Below are positions 36,627-45,044 of a DNA stretch of 64,000 nt, one piece after another. This DNA is from Ohtaekwangia koreensis (GTDB lineage: Bacteria; Bacteroidota; Bacteroidia; Cytophagales; Cyclobacteriaceae). The stretch's first letter is position 1; each line of letters starts with the position of its first letter. The DNA is taken from positions 813,501-877,500 of the forward strand of contig NZ_FUZU01000002.1 in NCBI RefSeq assembly GCF_900167975.1, read 5' to 3'. The translations under genes and the position numbers were made by a program. Under the pieces are notes generated by a model. That model did no database searches. It was not told where the DNA came from and saw only the letters and a list, made by a program, of their open reading frames with translations.

Positions 36627-37403
36627 ATGAGTGAAATTGCTACTGACAGAATGCGTAAAGTAAAAAGCATTCTGGTAACCCAAGAGGCTCCGGCAGATGC
36701 TAACTCTCCATACTTAAAGCTTGCTGAAAAATTTAATCTGAAGATAGACTTCCGTCCGTTCATTCAGGTAGAGCCAGTGCCAGTAAAGGAGTTCCGCAAA
36801 CAAAAGATTGATATCCTCAATCACACTGCTATAATTTTTACAAGCCGTAACGCGGTTGATCATTTTTTTCATATCTGCCAGGAGTTGAAGCTCGAGATGC
36901 CTCCAGAGATGAAGTATTTCTGTATTTCAGAACAAACCTCTAACTACCTTCAGAAGTATATTGTAATCCGTAAGCGGAAGATTTTTACCGGATTAAAAAC
37001 TGCGCAGGATCTTTTAGAGATTCTCAAGAAACATAAAAACGAAAAGTATCTTTTCCCTTGTTCCGACATCCGTAAAAACGATATCCCTGATTTTCTGAGA
37101 GACGGAGGATACAACTATACAGAGGGAATTATTTATCATACCGTTGCTGCTGATCTTTCTGACCTCAAAGAAGTATTCTACGACATACTTGCATTTTTTA
37201 GTCCGTCAGGGATCAACTCACTGTTTGTTAACTTCCCAGAGTTTAAACAAAATAACACGCGCATCGCAGCGTTTGGTCCTACAACAGCCAAAGCTGTTCG
37301 TGATGCTGGCCTCCTGTTGGATATTGAGGCGCCACTTCCCAATGCACCTTCTATGACTGGAGCTCTTGAGCTCTATATTAAGAAGGCTAATGGCATAAAG
37401 TAG
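36627..37403 (+). CDS. hemD: Uroporphyrinogen-III synthase
   Basis: A 258-residue cytosolic enzyme that cyclises hydroxymethylbilane with D-ring inversion in tetrapyrrole synthesis. The family is poorly conserved; recognisable pieces are the N-terminal ILVTQEAPA, HTAIIFTSRNAVDHFF, KYLFPCSDIRKNDIPDFL and the C-terminal FFSPSGINSLF and RIAAFGPTTAKAVRDAG. The bilobed order of these motifs fits HemD. It is co-directional with DUF4271 and followed by 209 bases before the PorP/SprF-like gene. Confidence 0.85.
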   Translation: MSEIATDRMRKVKSILVTQEAPADANSPYLKLAEKFNLKIDFRPFIQVEPVPVKEFRKQKIDILNHTAIIFTSRNAVDHFFHICQELKLEMPPEMKYFCISEQTSNYLQKYIVIRKRKIFTGLKTAQDLLEILKKHKNEKYLFPCSDIRKNDIPDFLRDGGYNYTEGIIYHTVAADLSDLKEVFYDILAFFSPSGINSLFVNFPEFKQNNTRIAAFGPTTAKAVRDAGLLLDIEAPLPNAPSMTGALELYIKKANGIK

Positions 37404-37554
37404 AGAATTTAATTGGACTGAAATAGTTAGTACTCACGCCTTCAATTGTTTATCTTAATGAACTTGAATTTCGGGAGCTTACTGCACTGACTTGAGTAAA
37501 TAACTGCTTCATTCATTGAATATTACAAAGTGACATATTTTATTACACTTTAAT

Positions 37555-37562
37555 TACATTTG
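37555..37562 (+). promoter_or_regulatory. -7 promoter element of the PorP/SprF-gldKLMN cluster
   Basis: TACATTTG matches TAnnTTTG exactly and lies 50 bases before the ATG at 37613. No well-spaced TTG is seen. It could drive the PorP/SprF-like gene and, by read-through, gldKLMN. Confidence 0.45.
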
Positions 37563-37612
37563 TTGATAGTGTCGTAAAAAAGCATTTACTTTAAATCTAC
37601 TTTTTAACCTCA

Positions 37613-38563
37613 ATGCTGAAAAAGACTTTTTATACCCTCCTGTTTGCACTGACTGGATCAGGTGTTTTCGCTCAGCAAGATGCCTTGTTTACTCAGTACA
37701 TGTTTAACAACCTGTACATGACACCTGCTTATGCTGGTGTCGATGGTGTAACTCGCCTGACAGCAATTCACAGGAGTCAATGGTTGGGATACCAATCAAG
37801 CTTCGGTGATGGTGGAGCTCCGACAACACAGATGATAAGTTTCAATACTCCTGTGTATCGCTTACGAAGCGGATTCGGTGCTTATGTTATGAATGACAAA
37901 CTGGGCCCGCAAAACAATCTGGAAGCGCAGGCCATGTATGCTTATCATCTCGGTATAAAAGAGACTAAATTAAGTATTGGTATAAAAGCGGGTATATATT
38001 CCCAATCAGTTAACGGACAATACTATCGTTATATAGATGAAGGAGATCCTTTAATTGTAACAGGTAAAGAATCACAAGTACGTCCTGATTTAGGTCTTGG
38101 TATATTTTACAGAGCAGAGAAATACTATGCTGGTGTAGGCTTTAATCACTTGCTTCATTCGCAATTTGATTTTGGTGCTGACAGTGTACGCGGTGCGTTG
38201 GAGAATCATATTAATTTCACAGGTGGATATTTTTATGAAGTAAGTTTTGATTTACGTGTACAGTTTAGTGTTGCCGCTCGAACGGATTTAAATAAGACTC
38301 AACTGGATTTTGCTGGTATAGCATACTTGAAAGATACGATGTGGGGAGGGTTAGCGTTTAGACAAGGTGAAGCAGGAAGTTTGTTACTAGGATATGCTTT
38401 ACTTAAGGACAAATCTTTGAAGCTTGGAACAGCTGTTGACTTTATTATAAAGGATCGAGAAGCCAAGGAAAATTTTTCGCTAGAAGTCATGTTGAGTTAT
38501 GAGTTACCAGTGAATCCGGGCAGCGGTAAAAAAGTCGTTCGGACCCCTAGGTATAGACACTAA
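37613..38563 (+). CDS. PorP/SprF-family type IX secretion outer-membrane protein
   Basis: A 316-residue protein with a signal peptide ending in GVFAQQ. The N-terminal block QDALFTQYMFNNLYMTPAYA and then LTAIHRSQWLGY are the hallmark of PorP/SprF proteins; the rest is a 14-stranded-type barrel with regular amphipathic strands. PorP and its paralogues sit in the outer membrane beside the GldK/N ring and help T9SS cargo or surface adhesin anchoring. It directly precedes gldK, as in many gliding Bacteroidota. Confidence 0.92.
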   Translation: MLKKTFYTLLFALTGSGVFAQQDALFTQYMFNNLYMTPAYAGVDGVTRLTAIHRSQWLGYQSSFGDGGAPTTQMISFNTPVYRLRSGFGAYVMNDKLGPQNNLEAQAMYAYHLGIKETKLSIGIKAGIYSQSVNGQYYRYIDEGDPLIVTGKESQVRPDLGLGIFYRAEKYYAGVGFNHLLHSQFDFGADSVRGALENHINFTGGYFYEVSFDLRVQFSVAARTDLNKTQLDFAGIAYLKDTMWGGLAFRQGEAGSLLLGYALLKDKSLKLGTAVDFIIKDREAKENFSLEVMLSYELPVNPGSGKKVVRTPRYRH

Positions 38564-38690
38564 GCGACATTTGATTTTAGTATTTTTAAGAATTTATGGA
38601 ATTTGTATTTACTTTCTTCAAAAAATAAAGCGAATAAAAATTAACTTTCGTCCCTCAAATTTTTTAGCGTAGACAAACTGAGATAGCAGT

Positions 38691-39782
38691 ATGAATAAAT
38701 CGGTTCTTTCAAAAGTAGTGTTAGTGCTTTCTGGTGCAGTGGCCAGTGCTTGCGGCTTGCTGGGCCTAGGAGGTGGTAAAGGTGGTGGTAACGACCAGGG
38801 CGAACTGGTAGGAGTTCCAGGCCGCGAAGGTTGGGTAATGACGATTCCTTACGGGATGGTTCCAATACCAGCGGGTACTTTCCACATGGGTCAAGCAGAT
38901 GAAGACCCAGCATCTACACAGATCAACTTCAACAAGCAGGTTACAATCGGTTCATTCTTCATGGATGACACTGAGATAACCAACAACGAGTATCGCCAGT
39001 TCACAAACTTCTTTCTCGTTGATAACGGGACCATTGAAGGTTTTGAAACGGTAGATGCTGAAACATTCCGCCAAAAGTATTATCCTGATACTGCCTCTTG
39101 GGTTCGCGATTTTGCGCACCATATGGGAGATCCTATTCAGGATTATTATTACTGGCACCCAGGATACGATGACTATCCAGTGGTTGGTGTAAACTGGGAT
39201 GCTGCTGTGTTCTTTGGGAAATGGAGAACAGCATATCTGAATGATTACAGAAAAAGTGTTGGTGATTTCCAAATGCCATCTTTCCGTCTGCCATCAGAGG
39301 CAGAGTGGGAATATGCAGCACGCGGAGGACGTGATATGGCAAAATACCCGTGGGGTAATCCATATATACGAAACTCTAAAGGCTGTATGCTTGCAAACTT
39401 TAAACCTGGTCGCGGTAACTTCTATGATGACGGCTTTGCCTATACATCACCAGTGCAAGCTTACTTCCCTAACGATTTCGGTTTGTATGATATGGCAGGT
39501 AACGTTTCTGAATGGTGCCTCGATGATTTCAACCCAGCATCCGTACCAACGGTTTGGGATTTGAACCCTCAGTACATAGATCCAAGAACTAACCCTGAAG
39601 GATCTCAATACAACCCTAAGATTCCTCCTAAAAAAGTAGTGCGTGGCGGATCGTGGAAAGATGTTGCATACTATCTTGAAACAGGTACACGTACATATGA
39701 ATTTAAAGATTCCACCCGAGCTTACATAGGTTTCAGATGTGCTATGACTCACCTAGGTCGCTCATCAGGTCAGGAATTTTAA
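38691..39782 (+). CDS. gldK: Gliding motility/T9SS lipoprotein GldK
   Basis: A 363-residue lipoprotein; the signal ends in the lipobox ASAC with Cys21 as lipid anchor, then a Gly-rich linker. The remainder is a formylglycine-generating-enzyme-like (sulfatase-modifying) fold with MVPIPAGTFHMGQ, DDTEITNNEYRQF, FRLPSEAEWEYAARGG and DMAGNVSEWCLDD, and VRGGSWKD near the end. GldK (PorK) forms the outer-membrane-associated ring of the type IX system together with GldN. Shorter than the Flavobacterium protein because the linker regions are reduced. First gene of a tight gldK-L-M-N run. Confidence 0.95.
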   Translation: MNKSVLSKVVLVLSGAVASACGLLGLGGGKGGGNDQGELVGVPGREGWVMTIPYGMVPIPAGTFHMGQADEDPASTQINFNKQVTIGSFFMDDTEITNNEYRQFTNFFLVDNGTIEGFETVDAETFRQKYYPDTASWVRDFAHHMGDPIQDYYYWHPGYDDYPVVGVNWDAAVFFGKWRTAYLNDYRKSVGDFQMPSFRLPSEAEWEYAARGGRDMAKYPWGNPYIRNSKGCMLANFKPGRGNFYDDGFAYTSPVQAYFPNDFGLYDMAGNVSEWCLDDFNPASVPTVWDLNPQYIDPRTNPEGSQYNPKIPPKKVVRGGSWKDVAYYLETGTRTYEFKDSTRAYIGFRCAMTHLGRSSGQEF

Positions 39783-39843
39783 TAGTAAAAAACTCTATCT
39801 ATCTTTAAAAATATCAAAAGGCAAAACTTAAACCATTACTAAA

Positions 39844-40662
39844 ATGAGCAAGAAAAAAGGCGGATTTACCGAACTTCTCTACAAAACCATAATGCCGAAA
39901 GTTTATGGTATTGGTGCGGCAGTTGTAATTATCGGTGCGTTATTTAAAATCCTTCACTTAACAGGTGCAGACGAGATGTTGATGATTGGACTTACAACTG
40001 AAGCAGTTATCTTCTTCTTAAGTGCCTTTGAACCGCCTCATCAAGAACCAGATTGGTCAAAAGTATATCCAGAACTTTCAGAAGACTATGAAGCTCCTGC
40101 TACTCCTACAAGAGTTTCAAATAAGCCAACTGCATCGTTAACTCAACAGCTTGACGCATCGCTTGAAAAAGCTAAAATCGGACCTGAACTTCTTGACAGT
40201 CTTGGTAAAGGACTTACCAATCTTGCTGAATCAGCAAAGAAGATGTCTAATCTTTCAGATGCTGCAGTAGCAACAAATGACTATGCTAACAATGTGAAGA
40301 AAGCTTCTGGTCAATTGCTTGAGATGAATAAGTCATATGATGTTGCTATCAAAGCTGTATCAAGTATGTCTGAAGCATCTAAAGATGCTGGTGAGTATCA
40401 TTCACAAGTGCAAAAAGTAACAAAGAACCTGGCAGCGTTGAACTCAGTTTATGAAATGGAACTGAAGGATGCGGATAGCCATGTTAAGAATATGAACAAG
40501 TTCTACGAAAGTCTGACCGGTGCTATGAATGGTCTTTCTAAAGTAGGTGATAACACAGCGAAATTCACCAGCGAACTTGGTAAGCTTACAGATAATCTGA
40601 CTGCCCTTAATCAAGTTTATGGTAGTATGCTTACTGCCATGAAAGGTGGCGGAAAAGCATAA
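39844..40662 (+). CDS. gldL: T9SS motor protein GldL
   Basis: A 272-residue inner-membrane protein with two transmembrane helices at about residues 20-37 and 45-60; the second has the buried acidic Glu53 in MLMIGLTTEAVIFFL, matching the family's functionally important helix-2 glutamate, and helix 1 ends in KILHL with Lys35 and His38. A long cytoplasmic coiled-coil region follows (residues 90-272). GldL and GldM form the proton-driven motor that powers the type IX system and gliding. Confidence 0.95.
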   Translation: MSKKKGGFTELLYKTIMPKVYGIGAAVVIIGALFKILHLTGADEMLMIGLTTEAVIFFLSAFEPPHQEPDWSKVYPELSEDYEAPATPTRVSNKPTASLTQQLDASLEKAKIGPELLDSLGKGLTNLAESAKKMSNLSDAAVATNDYANNVKKASGQLLEMNKSYDVAIKAVSSMSEASKDAGEYHSQVQKVTKNLAALNSVYEMELKDADSHVKNMNKFYESLTGAMNGLSKVGDNTAKFTSELGKLTDNLTALNQVYGSMLTAMKGGGKA

Positions 40663-40703
40663 TGTTTGAAGGTTTCTATCGTTAAAAATTAAAACAACCA
40701 ACA

Positions 40704-42290
40704 ATGGCAGGTGGAAAAGAAACCCCCAGGCAGAAGATGATCGGTATGATGTACCTGGTACTTACTGCGCTTCTCGCGCTTCAGGTAAGTAACGCGGTAC
40801 TTGAGAAATTCGCGATCATCAATGGCACACTGGAAGGGCTTATAAAGGAAAGTGCCGTAAAAAATGCTGCACAGCTGGGACAAATTGTAGCCGATGGCTC
40901 GAAGAGTTCCAAGCCCGAAATAGTTGAAGCTGTTAACAATGCTAAAAAAGTTCGCGAACTCGCGGACGGAATGGTAAAGTATGTTGATGGTGTAAAAAAG
41001 AGAATGATGCAAGAAGCAGGTGCTACGGACATAAATGAAAACTTCATAAATGACCATAGTTCCAAAGTTGCAACTTTGATGATCGACAAAACTACCAACG
41101 TTGGTACGGAGTTCGTGAAAAAGTTGAACGAATACACAAAGCAACTTGAAGCGTTGAGCGGACGGAAATTTGCAACATTAGCAAAGGCTCCGAAAGACAT
41201 GGATGCTTTTAAGAATAATGAAAAGCACGCTAACAAGGACTTCTTAACGTTTACATTTGAGAACACTCCTCCAGTAGCTGCGTATGCATCTGTAACTCAA
41301 ATTCAGACAGAGATTCTGGCAAATGAAGCGCTTGCATTAGATGAGCTTGCAAAAAAGGCTGGAGCAGGTGTAGTGAAATTTGATAAGATTGTTCCAATGG
41401 TTCGTCCTGTATCTTCAGTGGTAGCTGCAGGTGCGAAATATGAAGCAGATATGTTTATTACAGCATCGGCTTCTGGCTTAACACCTGAAATGTTTTATAA
41501 CGGCAGCAAGCTGCCAATAAGCGATGAAGGTGGAGTAAAGATGGGTAAGGTAGAGTTTGTGGCTCGTGCAAATAGCTATGATAAGGATGGTTTCTCGAAG
41601 CAATCCTTCAAAGCGAAAATCTTGATTGACGGACAGCCTTATGAAAAGGATATCGATTTCCTCGTAGCGCAGCCTGTAATTCGTGTAACAACTGGTAATG
41701 CTCCAACTCTATACATGAACTGTGGTAACGTGGTGAATATAGAAGTACCAGCTCTTGGTACAAACTATAATCCTTCGTTCTCTGCAAACGGAGCAGCAGA
41801 AATAATAAAAGGTGACAAGCCAGGACGTGTAACGATTATCCCTAAGCAGAGAAAAATTACTGTTGCCGTGAGTAATGGTGGTGCTGCAATAGGAAATCAG
41901 TTATTCGAAGTTAAGAATGTTCCTGAACCTAAATTTATAGCGTACGTTGGCAACACTCCTGTTGATTTAAGAAGTGGAGTTCGTGCTAACCAGCTTGGTA
42001 ATTTGAGAATCGTAGCTGAACCAGAAGCAAACTTCAAAGAAGAAGTACCGAAGGATGCTCGTTATAGAATTAAACGTGCTGAAATTATCCTTGGCCGTGG
42101 TACGGCAGGTGTGCAACGTTTAAATGCAACAAACGAAAATCCTGATTTACGTTCTTGGATTAGCCAGGCACGTCCGGGTGATCGTATTGTGATTGATATC
42201 AAGGATGCAATTCGCAGAACATATAAGGATGAAGAAGAAAAAGTTACTCCTAAAGGTTCAAGCGGTATCATCATGATTCCTGTGAATTAA
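40704..42290 (+). CDS. gldM: T9SS motor protein GldM
   Basis: A 528-residue protein with one N-terminal membrane helix (MIGMMYLVLTALLALQVS) and a long periplasmic part that in the family folds into four domains in tandem and spans the periplasm to the GldK/GldN ring. The N-terminal GGKETPRQKMIGMMY is the GldM signature. GldM dimers insert into the GldL pentamer and transmit motion outwards. It starts 41 bases after gldL and ends 9 bases before gldN. Confidence 0.95.
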   Translation: MAGGKETPRQKMIGMMYLVLTALLALQVSNAVLEKFAIINGTLEGLIKESAVKNAAQLGQIVADGSKSSKPEIVEAVNNAKKVRELADGMVKYVDGVKKRMMQEAGATDINENFINDHSSKVATLMIDKTTNVGTEFVKKLNEYTKQLEALSGRKFATLAKAPKDMDAFKNNEKHANKDFLTFTFENTPPVAAYASVTQIQTEILANEALALDELAKKAGAGVVKFDKIVPMVRPVSSVVAAGAKYEADMFITASASGLTPEMFYNGSKLPISDEGGVKMGKVEFVARANSYDKDGFSKQSFKAKILIDGQPYEKDIDFLVAQPVIRVTTGNAPTLYMNCGNVVNIEVPALGTNYNPSFSANGAAEIIKGDKPGRVTIIPKQRKITVAVSNGGAAIGNQLFEVKNVPEPKFIAYVGNTPVDLRSGVRANQLGNLRIVAEPEANFKEEVPKDARYRIKRAEIILGRGTAGVQRLNATNENPDLRSWISQARPGDRIVIDIKDAIRRTYKDEEEKVTPKGSSGIIMIPVN

Positions 42291-42299
42291 AAAATTGTT

Positions 42300-43214
42300 A
42301 TGAAGAAGATAATATTTTTTGCAGCGCTTTCAGCAGTCTGCTTTGTGACGAAAGCACAAGAGGTTCAGGATCTGGAAGTCCAGTATAATCCGAATTCTCT
42401 AAACCCTATTCCCTTGTATGAGCAGCACTACAAAGTGCGCGTATGGAGGAATATTGATCTGAAGGAAAAGCAGAACAAAGGCTTCTTCGCAAAAAATGGA
42501 GAAATCAGCAGGCTTATTTCAGAAGCTATAAAGTCAGGAGAACTAACTGATATATATGCTTCCGATTCGCTGACTACAAAAATCTCTAAAGAAGATTTCC
42601 TTGGACGACTCGTTGCTGAGCAGGCACAAGCTTATGATGCATGGGAGCCAGGCCGTGATTTTTATACGGATGACATTGTTACCTATAGCGGTAAAAATTA
42701 CAGAGCTCTTCGTGATAATAAAGGAGTGACTCCTGGTACTGAAAATTCAGATGAGGATTGGGCTTCTACATCACAAGGTAGTGGTATAGAATATCAGGTA
42801 TCTGATATGAGTAGCGTTCACATGGTGGAGGATATTATCTTCGATAGAAGAAGATCAAGACTTTATTACGATATCCAAGGAATGGAAATAATTATACCGG
42901 GAGCTAAAACTAACACAGGTATAGATGTTTCATTAGGTTGGTTCAAGTATAAAGATCTTGAAAAGCTTTTCAGAAATAACATTCCAAAAGCCGTTTGGTT
43001 TAACTGGCAGAATACTGCTCAGAATAAAAACTTTGCAGATGCACTCTTGTTGAGATTGTTCCATGGTTCTATCTATAAGGTTCAAAATCCTGATGATGAG
43101 ACTATCGACGATACATATCGTGCGAATGGAAGACCTTATCGTGAAGGTGTTTGGGCACGCGAGTGGACAGACATGATGCTCATGGAGAAAGAGCATAATC
43201 TTTGGGAGTTTTAA
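42300..43214 (+). CDS. gldN: T9SS ring protein GldN with an internal CBM5/12-like segment
   Basis: A 304-residue periplasmic protein with signal peptide (MKKIIFFAALSAVCFVTKAQ). Family features are the N-terminal region PIPLYEQHYKVRVWRNIDL, EDIIFDRRRSRLYYDIQGM in the middle and GREGVWAREWTDM-like RPYREGVWAREWTDM at the end. GldN (PorN) binds GldK to form the ring of the type IX system. Residues about 115-154 are unlike the GldN of Flavobacterium as I recall it and read as a carbohydrate-binding module 5/12: W115, Y122, VTYSGKNYRAL, GVTPGT and W154. The gene is followed by an intrinsic terminator. Confidence 0.93.
   Translation: MKKIIFFAALSAVCFVTKAQEVQDLEVQYNPNSLNPIPLYEQHYKVRVWRNIDLKEKQNKGFFAKNGEISRLISEAIKSGELTDIYASDSLTTKISKEDFLGRLVAEQAQAYDAWEPGRDFYTDDIVTYSGKNYRALRDNKGVTPGTENSDEDWASTSQGSGIEYQVSDMSSVHMVEDIIFDRRRSRLYYDIQGMEIIIPGAKTNTGIDVSLGWFKYKDLEKLFRNNIPKAVWFNWQNTAQNKNFADALLLRLFHGSIYKVQNPDDETIDDTYRANGRPYREGVWAREWTDMMLMEKEHNLWEF
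42642..42761 (+). other. CBM5/12-like module inside gldN (protein domain)
   Basis: Codons for residues 115-154 of GldN. The spacing W...Y-x3-D-x-V-x-Y-x-G-x2-Y-x-A...G-x2-P...W follows the chitin-type carbohydrate-binding module 5/12 pattern, with the aromatic residues that stack on sugar rings present. It interrupts a region between two GldN blocks. Confidence 0.6.
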
Positions 43215-43232
43215 TTTTTGCTTTTGATATTT

Positions 43233-43267
43233 GAAAAAGGAGGTGAGAGCCTCCTTTTTCTTTTTTT
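43233..43267 (+). terminator. Strong intrinsic terminator after gldN
   Basis: GAAAAAGGAGG (43233-43243) pairs perfectly with CCTCCTTTTTC (43250-43260) around a six-base loop and is followed by seven T. It lies 18 bases after the gldN stop and overlaps the 3' end of the convergent uvrC. Confidence 0.85.
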
Positions 43268-45038
43268 AACCCTTAATCATCTCTGCCTTTTTCTGGCCAG
43301 CGATTTTGGCTATCTCTTCGATTGGAGCTTCTTTGATTTTTTTCACGGACTTGAAATGCAACAATAGTTTCTCTGCTGTTTTTTTTCCGATGCCTTCCAA
43401 ACCTTCTAGTTCTGATGTCAGCTGTTTTTTACTGCGCTTTTGTCTGTGGAACGTAATAGCAAAACGGTGTGCTTCGTCCCGTATATATTGAAGCAATAAT
43501 AGACCTTGTGACTTCTTGCTGATATGAAGTGGCAATGGATCTTCAGGGTAGTATATCTCCTCAAGCTTTTTTGCGATACCCGCTATTGGCACTTGTCCAT
43601 ATATACCTAATTCTTTAAGCGCTTCACAAGCACTGCTTAATTGTCCTTTACCACCGTCTACCAGGATTAGATCAGGGAGTTTTTCTCCTTCTTCAAGAAT
43701 GCGTTTATACCTTCGGCCAACTATCTCTTTCATGGAGGCAAAGTCATTTGGCCCCTCTACAGTTTTTATGTTGAAATGCCGGTATCCTTTTTTGTCGGGC
43801 TTTGCTTCTACAAATCTTACCATTGAAGCGACTGGTATTGTTCCCTGAATATTCGAGTTATCGAAACATTCGATAACGGTGGGAAGAGCAGGAAGCTTCA
43901 TATCATTTTGAAGTGTAATGAGAACTTCTTTTTGTTTCGATTTTTTCCCCTCGCGAAGGATCTCTCTTTCCTTTTTTAGCTCTAGTGCATTTTTAAGAGA
44001 TAGCGCAATCAGCTTTTTCTTATCTCCAATTTTAGGTATTACATTTTCAACACTCTCTTCTAAAACGATGATGGGTATATTACTGAGAATGGTTTGGTTG
44101 GAGCTGCGTGTTTGTTCGCGTAGCTCTACGGCTGCTATACTTAGCAATTCATCATCAGGCTCATCTAGTTTCTTTTTAAGTTCAATAGTCTTTGAAAAGA
44201 CAATAGAGCCTTCTTTGATTTGCATATAGTTAACATATGCATAAGCTTCTATACTTGTAATCGTAAATACATCTATATCTGTTAAATCACGGTTGACAAC
44301 CAGTGACTTGATTTGGAAGCGTTCAAGTGTATCAAGTTTTTCTTTAAAGAATTGGGCACGCTCAAACTCCATGTTCGCAGCGGCACGTTTCATCTGATCT
44401 GTGAAGTATTGATAAACTATACTGAGATTTCCCTTTAGAATGTTTCGAGCCTGATCAATTTCGTCATGGTATAGTTGTTCAGATTGTTGTCCTTCACAAG
44501 GACCTTTACAGTTTCCAATATGATATTCCAGGCAGACCTTGAATTTTTTTTGCTCTACATTTTGCTCACTCAGTAACAGACTACATGTTCTGATCGTATA
44601 TAACTTCCGTATCAGGTCAAGTACATTTTTCATGGCCACAACACTGGAGTAGGGACCAAAGTACTCACCTTGCTCGGAGATATATTTACGTGTATATATA
44701 ATTCTGGGGAACCGCTCTTTTAAAATACAGATATAGGGGAACGTCTTGTCATCTTTTAACAAGATGTTATACTTCGGCTGGTTTTGTTTAATGAAGTTGT
44801 TCTCCAGAAGAAGAGCATCGAATTCTGTGTTGGCGACAGTATAATCGATTCGCCTGATTTCAGAGACGAGTTTGAGTGTTTTGCGATTAACGCCTGTACT
44901 CTTCGAAAAATAACTGCTAACTCTCTTCTTTATGCTTTTGGCTTTGCCAACATAAATTAGTTCGTCTTCTGTATTGTAGAAACGGTAAACACCAGGTGAT
45001 TCTGGCAGCCTGCTTACCGTTTCTTTAATTTGATCCAT
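43266..45038 (-). CDS. uvrC: Excinuclease ABC subunit C
   Basis: A 590-residue nuclease that makes both incisions in nucleotide excision repair. The N-terminal GIY-YIG domain shows SPGVYRFYN and ELIYVGKAKSIKKRV; a UVR motif lies near residue 200 (ANMEFERAQFFKEKLDTLE), the RNase H-like domain has PTVIECFDNSNIQG and PDLILVDGGKGQLSSA, and a C-terminal helix-hairpin-helix reads LEGLEGIGKKTAEKLL. It is the last gene of the sprE-PBP-uvrC operon, six bases after the PBP stop. Confidence 0.96.
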   Translation of the reverse strand: MDQIKETVSRLPESPGVYRFYNTEDELIYVGKAKSIKKRVSSYFSKSTGVNRKTLKLVSEIRRIDYTVANTEFDALLLENNFIKQNQPKYNILLKDDKTFPYICILKERFPRIIYTRKYISEQGEYFGPYSSVVAMKNVLDLIRKLYTIRTCSLLLSEQNVEQKKFKVCLEYHIGNCKGPCEGQQSEQLYHDEIDQARNILKGNLSIVYQYFTDQMKRAAANMEFERAQFFKEKLDTLERFQIKSLVVNRDLTDIDVFTITSIEAYAYVNYMQIKEGSIVFSKTIELKKKLDEPDDELLSIAAVELREQTRSSNQTILSNIPIIVLEESVENVIPKIGDKKKLIALSLKNALELKKEREILREGKKSKQKEVLITLQNDMKLPALPTVIECFDNSNIQGTIPVASMVRFVEAKPDKKGYRHFNIKTVEGPNDFASMKEIVGRRYKRILEEGEKLPDLILVDGGKGQLSSACEALKELGIYGQVPIAGIAKKLEEIYYPEDPLPLHISKKSQGLLLLQYIRDEAHRFAITFHRQKRSKKQLTSELEGLEGIGKKTAEKLLLHFKSVKKIKEAPIEEIAKIAGQKKAEMIKG

Positions 45039-45044
45039 GCAATA

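Noticed and set aside
40444-41266. Long minus-strand frames inside gldL and gldM
   Set aside because: They are shadows of strong coding frames with clear family signatures.
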